The notes under the pieces were generated by a model. It had not been told where the DNA came from. It saw only the letters and a program-made list of their open reading frames with translations, and searched no databases. Position numbers and translations under genes: made by a program. Shown in pieces: positions 1-9,497 of a stretch of DNA of 57,285 nt (position 1 is its first letter; every line of letters begins with the position of its first letter). This DNA comes from Alphaproteobacteria bacterium (GTDB taxonomy: Bacteria > Pseudomonadota > Alphaproteobacteria > Micropepsales > Micropepsaceae): NCBI GenBank assembly GCA_021324545.1, contig JAJPIX010000057.1, positions 1-57,285 of the forward strand, in the 5' to 3' direction.

Positions 1-2596
1 GCATGCCATTTTGCGCAAGGCTCAGCGCGGAGTTGGCGCTGGCCATCGCCGTGGTTCCGGCCGTGGCTGACGCCGCCACCTCCCAGCCGCCGCCGAATTT
101 TGCTGTCGCGCCAAGCGTGGCCGCATCCGTATGGGCGCCGGGGAAGCTCAACACGCCGCCGCCCTGCGCGCCCAGAAGGCCGTCGTTCTCGTTGAGGGAC
201 GTATAGGACGCATTGATCGCAAAGCTTTCCGTGACGTTGTAGTCCATCCCGAGCATGGACGCCTCAGCCGAACTTGCCGGCAGGGCCATCGTCTGCATCG
301 GTCCATAGACGGGATCGTAGTAGGTGTGGTTGTCCGATTTCTGGCTGAAGCCTGCGCTGAAATGCACGGCCCCGAGCGCAACGCTTCCCTGGGCGTAAGC
401 GCCGCCCGACGCAAGCCCCAGGATCGGATTGATGCCGCCGGTCGCCGGATCGAAGTCTGTTGCAAGACTGAACGTATCGCTGTGTCCAAACCCTGCCACG
501 ATGCCGGTCATCAGGCCGTGTGCGCCGTTGCCTTCGCCCAGGCGGAAGCCGATTCCTGTGCCCGCATTGTTCAATTCGAATTCATAGTGTTCGCGCGCGA
601 TGCCGGTCTGCCGCACCTCTTCAGGCAGCGGATCGGTCGCCGAAAAGCCAAGGCTCCAGGCGCCGTCGCCCATCGTCGTGTTGCGCGATGCAAAATCCGA
701 GAATTTGGAGCCGTGCGCCCAATCGATCATCCGCTGGTAGAGATAGGACTGGAACGGATTTTCCCCATAGGCCGTTTTCTGGTTTTTGCCCACCAGAAGA
801 CTGCTCAGCGGAATCGTGAAGTCGCGGAAGGTCGAGCCGATGGGCTCGAACGCCACAAGATAGGCCTTCTGGTTCTGCCAGAAATCAAGCTGGCCGGGAT
901 TGAGCACCGATTGCTTGAGCTGACGCGCCGACCAGTTGGGCAGCAACGTGGAAAGCGGATTGAGCGCGTTGCCGTCGTACGAGAACGGCTGGAAGACAAC
1001 GAGATTGTCGAAATTTAGCGGCGACTGCGAGGCCTGGATGTCAAGCTCGCCCCAGCCGTAGATCGGGTCCACGCCCGGCGCGCCAAGGTCTTTTGCGGAC
1101 TGCAGGATGATCTGCACGGTCTCCGGCGCATGTTGCTGCAGCCATGGCCAACGGTCCTGCAACAGGGCAATCGCGCCGGTCACCAGCGGCGCGGCGAACG
1201 ATGTGCCGCTCATGCGCGTAACGCCGCCATGGCCGTCCGATACCAGCATGAGCTCGCCCGGCGCCACCAGGTAGCGGTATTTCAGCTTGTTCTGCTCGGT
1301 GCAAATCCCGAGAAGGGTCAGGCAGGCCTCGCCCGGCGTATTGGAGAATGAGGATATCTGCCCCGTTGGCCCGACCGATCCGACGATCAGCAGGTTCTGC
1401 GGCGGCGCAAGACTTGTGAGCCAAGGCACATTCTGCGATTGCACCATGCCTTCGTTGCCGGCCGCCTTGACGATGACAAGATCCTGGCGCCGGGTGCTCA
1501 GCAGCGGGCCCGTAAGGATATCGACCCACTCCTTCGACAGCGCGACTCCGGGCACGCCAAGCGACGCATTCACGACATGGGCGCCCCTCTGGTACAGCCT
1601 GTAGATGCCGTTCTGGACATCCTGCCAGTTTGCCGTGCCGGTCTGATCGAACGGGTTGTAAAGCAGCACATCCGAATTCGGCGCCACGCCCATGATCGCC
1701 TTGCCGTCGCGTTTGGCGGCAATAAGGCTCGCCACTGCGGCCCCGTGATCGTTCACATAAGCGGTATAACCGCCCACGAACGTCAGACTGTCCACGCCGG
1801 TGTCGGTTCCGGTGAATGTCGAGTCAAGTATTCCGACGACAGCCCGGCCGGCGGAGCCTTGCGTATCGGCCAGCGAAGGCGACCAGTTGACGGCCGACAT
1901 CCACCAGTCCACATGATCGACGCCGGTGAACGACATCAGCCCGTCGTACCAGGCGAGGAAAAATGCCGATCTGGTCCTGGCGTCGGTGTTCGCGAGCGAA
2001 GACGGATCGTCGGGATTGATGCCGTATTTTGCCAGCAGCTGGTTTTCAAAACCGTCCGCGAAATCCTTGCCCGTGTAGTTGCGGACAGCGGCGCCCCAGA
2101 AGTCGGCGCTCTTGTTCAGGAATGCCTTCAGCTGCGTTTGCAGTCCTGAATAGTCGGTCGCGTTTGCGGACTGAAGGTTTGTCCAGGCACTGTTGATGGC
2201 GCCCCATTCGGGGCCTGCTTCTTTCCAGAAGGGCTGAATGCTGCTGTCGAAGGGGTTGATCGTGCCCCAGAACGGATTGATGGCCCCGTAGAACGGATCG
2301 ATGTTGCCGTAAAACGGGTTGATGTCGCCCCAGAACGGGTCGATATCGCCCCAGAAGGGGCTGATGTCGCCGTAGAAGGGATTGATCCCGCCATAGAACG
2401 GGTTGATCGCGCCATAGAAGGGATTGATGTTGCCGTAGAACGGGTTGACGGAATTGCCGTCTCCGGTCGCGGGCGCATCAAGCTCAAGCCCGTGCGGCGT
2501 GATCGCCGCGTTGGTGAGGCCCGAAAAGAGCCCGGCCGAGGCATTTCCGCAAATCAGGCAGGTCAAGGCGGCGCCCGCCAGCAATATCCTGCGCAT
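1..2596 (-). CDS. Subtilisin-like (S8) serine protease with heptad-repeat prodomain, probable autotransporter (3' end outside window)
   Basis: The ATG at 2596 opens a frame that stays open to the window edge (865 codons visible), so the C-terminus is missing. Residues 1-22 are a signal peptide. Residues 50-126 are eleven heptads of the form INPFYGx. An S8 domain follows, with Asp258 (GILDSTFTG), His284 (NDHGAAVAS) and Ser466 (SGTSFAAP), so the triad is complete. From about residue 560 the sequence becomes Gly/Phe/aromatic-rich and alternating, like the start of an outer-membrane beta-barrel, which suggests a type Va autotransporter protease displayed on the surface. The barrel assignment is inference because the end is cut. 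No strong ribosome binding site is seen before the ATG. Expected substrates are extracellular proteins or other surface proteins. A second S8 autotransporter without the heptads lies at 33488-36085. Confidence 0.85.
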   Translation of the reverse strand, partial: MRRILLAGAALTCLICGNASAGLFSGLTNAAITPHGLELDAPATGDGNSVNPFYGNINPFYGAINPFYGGINPFYGDISPFWGDIDPFWGDINPFYGNIDPFYGAINPFWGTINPFDSSIQPFWKEAGPEWGAINSAWTNLQSANATDYSGLQTQLKAFLNKSADFWGAAVRNYTGKDFADGFENQLLAKYGINPDDPSSLANTDARTRSAFFLAWYDGLMSFTGVDHVDWWMSAVNWSPSLADTQGSAGRAVVGILDSTFTGTDTGVDSLTFVGGYTAYVNDHGAAVASLIAAKRDGKAIMGVAPNSDVLLYNPFDQTGTANWQDVQNGIYRLYQRGAHVVNASLGVPGVALSKEWVDILTGPLLSTRRQDLVIVKAAGNEGMVQSQNVPWLTSLAPPQNLLIVGSVGPTGQISSFSNTPGEACLTLLGICTEQNKLKYRYLVAPGELMLVSDGHGGVTRMSGTSFAAPLVTGAIALLQDRWPWLQQHAPETVQIILQSAKDLGAPGVDPIYGWGELDIQASQSPLNFDNLVVFQPFSYDGNALNPLSTLLPNWSARQLKQSVLNPGQLDFWQNQKAYLVAFEPIGSTFRDFTIPLSSLLVGKNQKTAYGENPFQSYLYQRMIDWAHGSKFSDFASRNTTMGDGAWSLGFSATDPLPEEVRQTGIAREHYEFELNNAGTGIGFRLGEGNGAHGLMTGIVAGFGHSDTFSLATDFDPATGGINPILGLASGGAYAQGSVALGAVHFSAGFSQKSDNHTYYDPVYGPMQTMALPASSAEASMLGMDYNVTESFAINASYTSLNENDGLLGAQGGGVLSFPGAHTDAATLGATAKFGGGWEVAASATAGTTAMASANSALSLAQNGM
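2219..2449 (-). repeat. 21-bp tandem repeat encoding PF[YW]G heptads
   Basis: Eleven consecutive 21-base units encode residues 50-126 of the S8 protease: VNPFYGN, INPFYGA, INPFYGG, INPFYGD, ISPFWGD, IDPFWGD, INPFYGN, IDPFYGA, INPFWGT, then two decayed units INPFDSS and IQPFWKE. Pro, Phe and the Tyr/Trp alternation are kept while codons drift, so selection acts on the protein. The position between signal peptide and catalytic domain is that of a propeptide or surface stalk. Confidence 0.9.
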
Positions 2597-2768
2597 TTTT
2601 TGAAGACCCCGACATCCCGCGTTTATTTGCGTAAAACTTGAGGCAGAAGGTCTGAACTGCGGGTTAAAAATTGCCAGAGCGGCAACATTTCGCTAAGGCC
2701 CGGTAAATACCCGGTTTACAAATCCGTCGGGCGCTTCCGTTTTTAACCACGCGCGCCGGCGCAAAGGA

Positions 2769-4883
2769 TCAGGAGGCGCGCGCGAGCGCGCCGGGCGCCC
2801 CCACCACGCGCGACAAAGGCAGATGAACGCGCGCGGTTGTTCCCTTGCCCGGTTCGCTCACGAGCATGAACCGTCCGCCGTGAAGTTCGGCGAGCGATTT
2901 CACGATGGGCAGGCCCAAACCGATGCCGCCATGCATCCGGGCATAAACATTTTCCATCTGGCCAAAAGGCTCCAGCACCAGCGCGAGCTTTTCTCTGGGA
3001 ATTCCGATCCCGTTGTCGCGAACGACGATATCAGCGCCGTCGGCCACCCTTTCGATGGCGATGTCGATCCACCCGTCGGGCGCCGTGAATTTCAGGGCAT
3101 TTGACAGAAGATGGCCGATAACCTGCTTGAGCCTTGCCTCATCGGCGCGCACCCGCAATGTTCTGTTCGCGCCGTCAATCCGGATGGTCTTGCCGTGTTG
3201 CGGGAATTCCAGTTCCGCGGCGGCGGTCGTCCGTTCGACAAGATCCGCGAGGCAGAATTCGTCGTCGCTCAGCACAACGTCTCCGGCGTCGATCCGCGCC
3301 ATGTCGAGAATGTCGTTCAGGATGACCAGGAGCTTGCGCCCGCTGGCGTGAATGTCGGACGCGTATTCCTGTGTCTTTGGCGTTGACAGCTTCCCCGACA
3401 CCATGAGGTTCGAAAATCCGATGATGGCGTTCAGGGGCGTCCGCAACTCGTGGCTCATATTGGCCAGGAAGTGGCTCTTGGCGCGATTGGCCTGCTCGGC
3501 CGTCTCCATCGCAACGCGCAACTGCGCCTCAACTTCGATGCGCCGCTCGATTTCGAGGTTGCGTTCCCGCAGCGTCCTGGTCAGCTCGTTGCGATGCCGC
3601 CGCAACGTCATGTGGCGCCATCCGAACCACAGGATGATCAGGATACCCGCCAGCAGCGCTGCGCTGAATATGGCGCGCTGGGTTGCCGCCTCGGATTCGT
3701 GCAGGCGGATGTCGCGCTTCAGCTGTTCGGATTTCAGGTGCTCGATTTCCAGCTGCTGGTTGGCGAAATCGAATTGCGCCGCAAGCAGGGCGAGATTGGC
3801 CGATGCGGTCAGGGCCAGGCCTTCATCGTCCAGCCGCTTGAACGCTTCCAGATGCGCAAGCGCCAGCGGATAATTGGCGGCGGCGCTGTAGATTTTGTAG
3901 GCGATCTCATGCATGTCCCGGAAGGACGAAACGGTTTTTTTCAGTTCGATGCCGCGAAAGGCGCGGTCGATGTCCGCCACCGCGGCGCTGAGGGCGCCGC
4001 GCTCGAATTCTATCTCCGCCTTTACGCCCCAGACGAACGGCTCAAGCCCGCTGCCCTTCTGTCCGTTGATGAGCTTGAGCGCGCGGTTCGCGGCCCTTTC
4101 CGCGGCTGCAAAGCGGTGCGCTTTTGCATAAGCGACAGCCACATTGGTCAGGATGTTGGCCTGGAGAAACGGGCTGTTCAGCGTGCCTGCGATTTTCAGC
4201 GCGTGCTCGAAATGCGCGATGGCATCGTCGTAACGGCCGAGCTGCTGCAATCCGAAGCCGATATTGTTTGCCGCTGAAAGTTCAAGCGCCGGATCGGCGG
4301 AATAGACCTGGGAAGCCTTGCGATAGTATTCGATTTCGCGATTGAAATCGTGTGCCTTGTCGTAAATGCTTCCGAGCCCCTGCAGCGCGATCGATTGATA
4401 GCGCGGTATTCCAAGCCTGGAAAAAATGTCGTAGGCGCGATGATAGTTTCTGAGCGCGCCCGCAACATCGCCGGTCGCATCGGCCAGGCGCGCGTGGCTG
4501 AGCGCCAGATCGCCATCCAGCCGGGTCAACCTGCCGTTGTTGGCCGCCAGCGCACTTGCCCGGTCGAGAACCGTCCGTGCTTCATCAATCCGGTTGATGC
4601 GGGTGAGGGCTTCGCCTTCCAGCCACAGGCTGGTCGCTAGCGCTTCCGACCGACGCGGCGACGCCGGCTGGACGCGCGCGAATGCGTCCGCGCTGCGGGC
4701 CTTTGCGAGCGCAGCGTTGGGGTCGGCCATCATGGTCTTCTTGACGTCGGCGATGAGACTGTCGAAGGTACTCCAGTTGGCGGCGCGCGCCGGTATTGCT
4801 GCAGGCGATGCTTCGCCCGCATAAGCGGCGGCCACAGCCATCAGGCCGGCGCAAACAACAGCGGCGATGCTGGTTTTTTTCAT
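2769..4883 (-). CDS. TPR-containing sensor histidine kinase
   Basis: 704 residues from the ATG at 4883; a GTG three codons upstream (4892) is the alternative. The N-terminus (MKKTSIAAVVCAG...) is a signal peptide. A periplasmic region of about 350 residues contains several TPR-like helix pairs. One transmembrane segment (AALLAGILIILWFGW) leads into a coiled coil, a HisKA domain with His478 (ANMSHELRTPLNAIIG) and a HATPase domain with N and G boxes (DNGIGIP, GGIGLGL). The architecture implies that the periplasmic TPR part binds a protein or peptide signal, with autophosphorylation in the cytoplasm. There is no receiver domain and no response regulator next door, so its partner is encoded elsewhere. 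It lies between two exported proteases but is not visibly co-transcribed with either: the S8 gene is 172 bases downstream and the S9 gene is divergent. Confidence 0.9.
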   Translation of the reverse strand: MKKTSIAAVVCAGLMAVAAAYAGEASPAAIPARAANWSTFDSLIADVKKTMMADPNAALAKARSADAFARVQPASPRRSEALATSLWLEGEALTRINRIDEARTVLDRASALAANNGRLTRLDGDLALSHARLADATGDVAGALRNYHRAYDIFSRLGIPRYQSIALQGLGSIYDKAHDFNREIEYYRKASQVYSADPALELSAANNIGFGLQQLGRYDDAIAHFEHALKIAGTLNSPFLQANILTNVAVAYAKAHRFAAAERAANRALKLINGQKGSGLEPFVWGVKAEIEFERGALSAAVADIDRAFRGIELKKTVSSFRDMHEIAYKIYSAAANYPLALAHLEAFKRLDDEGLALTASANLALLAAQFDFANQQLEIEHLKSEQLKRDIRLHESEAATQRAIFSAALLAGILIILWFGWRHMTLRRHRNELTRTLRERNLEIERRIEVEAQLRVAMETAEQANRAKSHFLANMSHELRTPLNAIIGFSNLMVSGKLSTPKTQEYASDIHASGRKLLVILNDILDMARIDAGDVVLSDDEFCLADLVERTTAAAELEFPQHGKTIRIDGANRTLRVRADEARLKQVIGHLLSNALKFTAPDGWIDIAIERVADGADIVVRDNGIGIPREKLALVLEPFGQMENVYARMHGGIGLGLPIVKSLAELHGGRFMLVSEPGKGTTARVHLPLSRVVGAPGALARAS

Positions 4884-5132
4884 GATTGGCACCCGGCCCC
4901 CAGAGTGGTGGAATAATCTTGAGGAAGGATTATCCGGCGCTCTAACGAATCATTAATGGCCCTGCCGGCCGCGCCCCTTCGCGTGATGGTGCACATGCGA
5001 AAGCATGCGGATGTGTCGCCGGCTGCCGCTTCCAATCCGCGGGGCAAGGCCGCCATTCGCACAAAGCATTTGCTAAGTCCCCTTCGGTTGCGGACTATGC
5101 CCGCCCGCCATTCTTTTGCTCAGGGTCTTTGG

Positions 5133-7256
5133 ATGTCACGACGCTATCTTGGCCTTTTGGCACTGACCGCTTTCTTTGCCTTTCTGCAGCCAGTTTCGGC
5201 CGCCGGCGATTTCACGATGTCGCAAGTGCTCGACTATCCGTTCGTGGACGGATTGGTCGCCGCCGAACATGCGGACCGGATTGCCTGGATGAAAAACGTT
5301 GCCGGCGCGCGCAACATTTGGGTGGCGGAGGGCCCGGCCTGGAAGCCCCGGCAGGTAACGCACTACACGCAGGACGACGGGCAGGAGATCACCCAGCTCA
5401 CCTTTTCCCCGGACGGACGGAAGCTTGTCTATGTTCGCGGCGGCGATCACGACGCCAATTGGCCGGAGCCGCTGGAACCCGATCCCGCTTCGTCCACCGA
5501 CCAGCCGCAGGTGACCATTTGGGCCGCCTCGCTCACCGGCGGTGCGCCGGTCAAGATTGCCGAAGGCGATGCTCCGGCTATTTCCGCAAGAGGGCAGCTT
5601 GCCTACATCAAGGACAATCAGGTGTGGACGGCGCCGCTGACCGGGAAGGGAAAGCCTGAGCGGCTGTTCTTTGACCGCGGCAAGGATCGTTCGCTTGTGT
5701 GGTCGCCCGATGGAACAAGACTCGCTTTTGTATCCAATCGCGACGACCACGCGTTCATCGGTGTCTTCACATCGAAGAACAAGCCGCTGCTCTATCTTGC
5801 GCCTTCAACGGGCAACGACGGCATGCCCCGCTGGTCGCCGGATGGAAAACAGATCGCCTTTGTCCGCCGCCCCGGCAGCGCCGGCCCGATCCGGCCGCTT
5901 CTGGTCCAGACGCCCAATCCATGGGCAATCTGGGTCGCAAACGCAGACGATGGCACCGGCCATCCCGTGTGGAAGAGCCCTTACACGCTCGAAGGGTCCT
6001 ATCCTGACACCGCGGGCGAGGCGAACCTGCACTGGGCGGCCGGAAACCGGCTCGTTTTTATGACCGATCTCGACAACTGGCCGCACCTTTATTCCCTTTC
6101 ACTCGACGGCGGCGCGCCGCTTCTGCTCACCCCGGGCAACTTCATGGTGGAGCATGTTGCGATAAGCCGCGACCGCAAGCTCATGATCTACGATGCCAAC
6201 ACGGGCAACACCTCCGGCGATTTCGACCGGCGCCACATCTTTCGCGTTCCGGTGGATCGGGCCGCGCCCTCGGCGATCACGTCGGGGCTGTCGCTTGAAT
6301 GGGCGCCGGTTGTAGCGGGCAATGACCGCGTGGCGTTTGTCACGGCCACGGCGCAACAGCCGCCCTCGGTCGGCATGGCAGGGATGGAGGCAGGCACCCG
6401 CAGCGCGCTGGATACCGGGCCGTTGCCCGCCGATTTTCCCGTTGCATCTCTCGTCACGCCCAAGCCCGTCACCTTCAAGGCGGCGGATGGCGTGACCGCG
6501 CATGGGCAGCTGTTTCAGCGCGCGGATTCACAGGCTTCCAAGCCGGGTGTGATCTTTGTCCATGGCGGCCCGCCGCGGCAGATGCTCCTCGGCTGGCATT
6601 ACATGGATTACTACAGCAACGCCTATGCCGTGAATCAGTATCTGGCCAATCACGGCTTTGTCGTGCTGTCGGTGAATTACCGGCTCGGGATCGGCTACGG
6701 GCGCAAGTTCCATCAACCCGATCATTGGGGCCCGACGGGCGCATCCGAATATCAGGACGTGCTGGCGGGCGCACATTTCCTGCAGCATGTCCCCGGAGTC
6801 GATCCGAACCGCATTGCCATCTGGGGCGGTTCCTATGGCGGGTTCCTCACCGCGCTGTCGCTGGCGCGCAATTCCGACATCTTCAAGACCGGCGTGGATT
6901 TGCACGGGGTTCACGACTGGTCGCATTTCATGGACGACTGGTACGGCAAGCTCGAAGACCGTTACGAAAAGGGCGACCGCGAACAGGCGACGAAGGTGGC
7001 CTGGGAGTCTTCGCCCGATTCAGCCGTGGACGGGTGGAAATCGCCGGTGCTTCTCATCCAGGGCGATGACGACCGCAACGTTCCGTTCCGCGAAACCATC
7101 GATCTGGCGCGCAGGCTCGAAATGCGTCACGTCCCGCATGACGTCATCGTGATCCCCAACGAGATTCATGGCTTCCTGCGGCATGCATCCTGGCTGGCGG
7201 CGGATCAGGCGACGGCGGAATATCTTTCGCGCCAGCTGCACGCCGGAACACGCTAG
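5133..7256 (+). CDS. Exported S9 family peptidase (prolyl oligopeptidase / dipeptidyl aminopeptidase type)
   Basis: 707 residues from the ATG at 5133, chosen because AGGG lies a few bases upstream and the protein then starts with a clean signal peptide (MSRRYLGLLALTAFFAFLQ...). In-frame starts further upstream would add 59 residues before it. Residues about 30-430 form a PD40-type beta-propeller with repeated SPDG motifs (FSPDGRKLVY, WSPDGTRLAF, WSPDGKQIAF). The C-terminal alpha/beta hydrolase domain has HGGPP, then Ser567 in GGSYGG, Asp647 in GDDDRNVP and His679 in EIHGF: a complete triad. The family cleaves short peptides, often after proline or releasing dipeptides. A periplasmic role in peptide scavenging is inferred from the signal peptide. 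It is monocistronic and divergent from the histidine kinase. Confidence 0.93.
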   Translation: MSRRYLGLLALTAFFAFLQPVSAAGDFTMSQVLDYPFVDGLVAAEHADRIAWMKNVAGARNIWVAEGPAWKPRQVTHYTQDDGQEITQLTFSPDGRKLVYVRGGDHDANWPEPLEPDPASSTDQPQVTIWAASLTGGAPVKIAEGDAPAISARGQLAYIKDNQVWTAPLTGKGKPERLFFDRGKDRSLVWSPDGTRLAFVSNRDDHAFIGVFTSKNKPLLYLAPSTGNDGMPRWSPDGKQIAFVRRPGSAGPIRPLLVQTPNPWAIWVANADDGTGHPVWKSPYTLEGSYPDTAGEANLHWAAGNRLVFMTDLDNWPHLYSLSLDGGAPLLLTPGNFMVEHVAISRDRKLMIYDANTGNTSGDFDRRHIFRVPVDRAAPSAITSGLSLEWAPVVAGNDRVAFVTATAQQPPSVGMAGMEAGTRSALDTGPLPADFPVASLVTPKPVTFKAADGVTAHGQLFQRADSQASKPGVIFVHGGPPRQMLLGWHYMDYYSNAYAVNQYLANHGFVVLSVNYRLGIGYGRKFHQPDHWGPTGASEYQDVLAGAHFLQHVPGVDPNRIAIWGGSYGGFLTALSLARNSDIFKTGVDLHGVHDWSHFMDDWYGKLEDRYEKGDREQATKVAWESSPDSAVDGWKSPVLLIQGDDDRNVPFRETIDLARRLEMRHVPHDVIVIPNEIHGFLRHASWLAADQATAEYLSRQLHAGTR

Positions 7257-7294
7257 CTGTGTGCGTGTCGCGGGCCGGGGCCGGAACCGCCCGG

Positions 7295-7759
7295 TCAGGC
7301 GCTCGCGACGAGCGATGCCGCAAATTTCTCGACCAGCTTGCGCAGGCTTGGTTCGGCGATTTGCGCCAGCGCCTGATCGATCGTGCACCAGCGCATCTCG
7401 CGGGAATCCTTTTCCGGCCAGCGCTTGCGCTCCTGCGTCACCTTCAGCGGATAGATGTCCACGCGGCAGGGCACGACGACATGACCGCCCTTGAGCTGCT
7501 TGAAATAGCGGAATGAACCGATCGCCTCGCGGCCGATTTCGCCACTGACGCCGGCTTCTTCCAGCGCTTCGCGTTCAGCGGAAACATGGGGCGCCACGCC
7601 CGCCATGGGCCAGCCTTTCGGCACGATCCAGCGGCGCGAGTTGCGTGTGGTGATGAGCAGGATTTCGACCGTGCTGCCGGACAGCCGATAGGGCAGGGCT
7701 CCGTACTGGATGCTGCAGGACTTTCGGGCAGCCACCGAACTCGCAGACGCAACACGCAT
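7295..7759 (-). CDS. NUDIX hydrolase
   Basis: 154 residues from the ATG at 7759. The frame is also open further upstream, inside the phosphate transporter gene, but only this part is NUDIX-like. It has the family signature KGWPM followed by a NUDIX box ending REALEEAG. The first Glu of the classical box is replaced by Val, as in the PKGWPM-type NUDIX proteins of proteobacteria; the metal-binding REAxEE core is intact. Such enzymes hydrolyse nucleoside-diphosphate-linked or polyphosphate substrates. Lying five bases after the stop of the PiT gene, in the same orientation, suggests a link to inositol- or polyphosphate turnover, but the substrate cannot be read from sequence. Confidence 0.88.
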   Translation of the reverse strand: MRVASASSVAARKSCSIQYGALPYRLSGSTVEILLITTRNSRRWIVPKGWPMAGVAPHVSAEREALEEAGVSGEIGREAIGSFRYFKQLKGGHVVVPCRVDIYPLKVTQERKRWPEKDSREMRWCTIDQALAQIAEPSLRKLVEKFAASLVASA

Positions 7760-7764
7760 GATCT

Positions 7765-8751
7765 TTACGCAAACGCCCCAAACACGAAATAGAACAACGC
7801 CCCCACCAGTCCCGCTGCCGGCATTGTTATCACCCAGGCGATAACAATGTCTTGCGCCACGTTCCAGCGCACCGCCGATGCCCGTCTTGCCGCCCCTACG
7901 CCCACGATCGCACCGGTGATCGTGTGGGTGGTGGAAACCGGTATGCCCAGGCTCGTCGCCGCGAACAGGGTTACCGCACCGGCGGTCTCTGCGCACACGC
8001 CCTGAACCGGCGCCAGCCGGGTGATTCGCGAGCCCATAGTACGCACAATTCGCCAGCCGCCAAGCAGCGTGCCCAGCGCCATCGCTCCGTTGCAGGCGAT
8101 CACCACCCAGAAAGGCACGTGAAACGGGCCTTTCAGCGCGCCATGCGCAACCAGAAGCGCGGTAACGATACCCATGGTTTTCTGCGCGTCGTTGCCGCCA
8201 TGCCCCAGGGAAAGCAGGGAGGCCGAAATGAATTGGGCATGCCGGAAAATGCTGTCCACCCGGGCGGGCGCCACGCGCCGGAACAGCCAGGACACCGCCA
8301 GCATCATGAGCAGCGCAAGGGCAATGCCGGTCACCGGCGAGATCACGATGGCTGCGATGGTCTTGCCGAGGCCGTTCCAGATGATCACGCCGAACCCGGC
8401 GTGTGCCACGCCCGCCCCCACAAGGCCGCCGATGAGCGCGTGGCTGCTGCTTGAGGGAATCCCGAGATAGCCGGTGACCACCTGCCAGAAAATCGCGCCG
8501 ATCAGCGCGCCGAACACGACCTGATCGGTGATCGTGCCCGGCGCGATCAGGCCCGCGCCGATCGTTGCGGCCACGTGAAGCCCGAACACCAGGAAGGCGA
8601 CGAAGTTGAAGAAGGCCGCCCACGCCACCGCATATCTGGGCTTCAGCACGCGGGTGGAAACGATCGTGGCAATGGAATTTGTCGCGTCGTTGCGGCCGTT
8701 GAGGAAATCGAAGGCAAGCGCCACCGCAACCAGGCTTGCAAGCAGGACCAT
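7765..8751 (-). CDS. Inorganic phosphate transporter, PiT family
   Basis: 328 residues, a low-affinity phosphate/cation symporter of the inner membrane. It shows the duplicated PiT signature: FLNGRNDATNSIATIVST near the N-terminus and GGNDAQKTMGI in the second half. There are about ten hydrophobic segments. The ATG at 8751 begins two bases after the stop of the DUF47 gene, so the two are transcribed together, the usual pairing in which the DUF47/PhoU-like protein modulates the transporter. The length is on the short side for PiT (often 330-500), because the central cytoplasmic loop is short. Confidence 0.93.
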   Translation of the reverse strand: MVLLASLVAVALAFDFLNGRNDATNSIATIVSTRVLKPRYAVAWAAFFNFVAFLVFGLHVAATIGAGLIAPGTITDQVVFGALIGAIFWQVVTGYLGIPSSSSHALIGGLVGAGVAHAGFGVIIWNGLGKTIAAIVISPVTGIALALLMMLAVSWLFRRVAPARVDSIFRHAQFISASLLSLGHGGNDAQKTMGIVTALLVAHGALKGPFHVPFWVVIACNGAMALGTLLGGWRIVRTMGSRITRLAPVQGVCAETAGAVTLFAATSLGIPVSTTHTITGAIVGVGAARRASAVRWNVAQDIVIAWVITMPAAGLVGALFYFVFGAFA

Positions 8752-8753
8752 GG

Positions 8754-9398
8754 CTAGACCTGCTCGATCAGTATGCCACTGATGCGGTTGGCCACGTCCT
8801 CGAAACGGTCCATGACCTTTTCGAGGTGGTCGTAAATCTCCACGCCCACGATATAGCCCATGGCGTTGCCGTCCTTGTGCTTCAGGTACAGGGCCTTGAT
8901 GCCCCGCTCGTTCAGGTCGTCGGCGCTGTCTTCCAGGTGAATGATTTCATTCGTGATCTGATTGAGGCGCGCCGAATTCTCTCGCATCGAAGCCATCAGG
9001 CGCACGGCCTCCTGGGTCAGGCCGGCGGCCTTTACGATGCTGTCGCCCATCTGCTGCATCTCGGGCTCCAGCGACTTCACGTCGAAACGCATGATGGCCT
9101 TGGCCGTCTTCTGCATCTGGTCGATCGAATCGTCCAGCGCGCTGATCAGGTCGTTGATATCGCCGCGATCGAAAGGCGTGATGAAGGAGCGGTGCATGAG
9201 AAGCATCACGTCGCGCGTGATGGCGTCCGCCTGGGTCTCGTAATCCATGATCTTGCGGCAGGCATCGGCCACCGCCTCGCCGCCCTTGAGCAGCTGGCGA
9301 AGGGCGGCCGCTCCCTGGACGATGGTTTCCGTGTGGCGGTTGAAAAGCTCGAAGAAGCGCCCTTCCTTGGGCATGAGCGCCTGGAACCATCGCAGCAT
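8754..9398 (-). CDS. DUF47 / PhoU-like phosphate transport regulator
   Basis: 214 residues from the ATG at 9398, preferred over in-frame codons upstream because GAGG lies about six bases before it and the protein then starts with the family-typical MLRWFQALMPKEGRFFELF. It is all-helical, as in PhoU: two three-helix bundles with acidic patches (DYETQAD, DRGDINDLI, HLEDSADDL) that bind metal clusters. It is the cytoplasmic partner of the PiT transporter encoded two bases downstream. Regulation by phosphate is expected, but no Pho box was recognised in the 99 bases upstream. Confidence 0.92.
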   Translation of the reverse strand: MLRWFQALMPKEGRFFELFNRHTETIVQGAAALRQLLKGGEAVADACRKIMDYETQADAITRDVMLLMHRSFITPFDRGDINDLISALDDSIDQMQKTAKAIMRFDVKSLEPEMQQMGDSIVKAAGLTQEAVRLMASMRENSARLNQITNEIIHLEDSADDLNERGIKALYLKHKDGNAMGYIVGVEIYDHLEKVMDRFEDVANRISGILIEQV

Positions 9399-9497
9399 CG
9401 GGGCCTCGTGAGACTGGGCTTGGCGCGGGAATCTCCGCACCCCCGATAAGTCCAGATCACGCCCACGCGCGCAAGTCGGCCGATGGTCGCCCGGCTT

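Noticed and set aside
2219..2449. CRISPR or regulatory iterons
   Set aside because: 21-base period with no spacers and strict coding phase; protein repeat.
2671..2685. Rho-independent terminator after the histidine kinase gene
   Set aside because: TTGCC/GGCAA stem followed by TTTTT on the minus strand has only five base pairs and lies about 84 bases after the stop; too weak to list.
7760..8623. Upstream extension of the NUDIX frame into the PiT gene
   Set aside because: The extra 288 codons are antisense-phase reading of the transporter gene; NUDIX homology begins at 7759.
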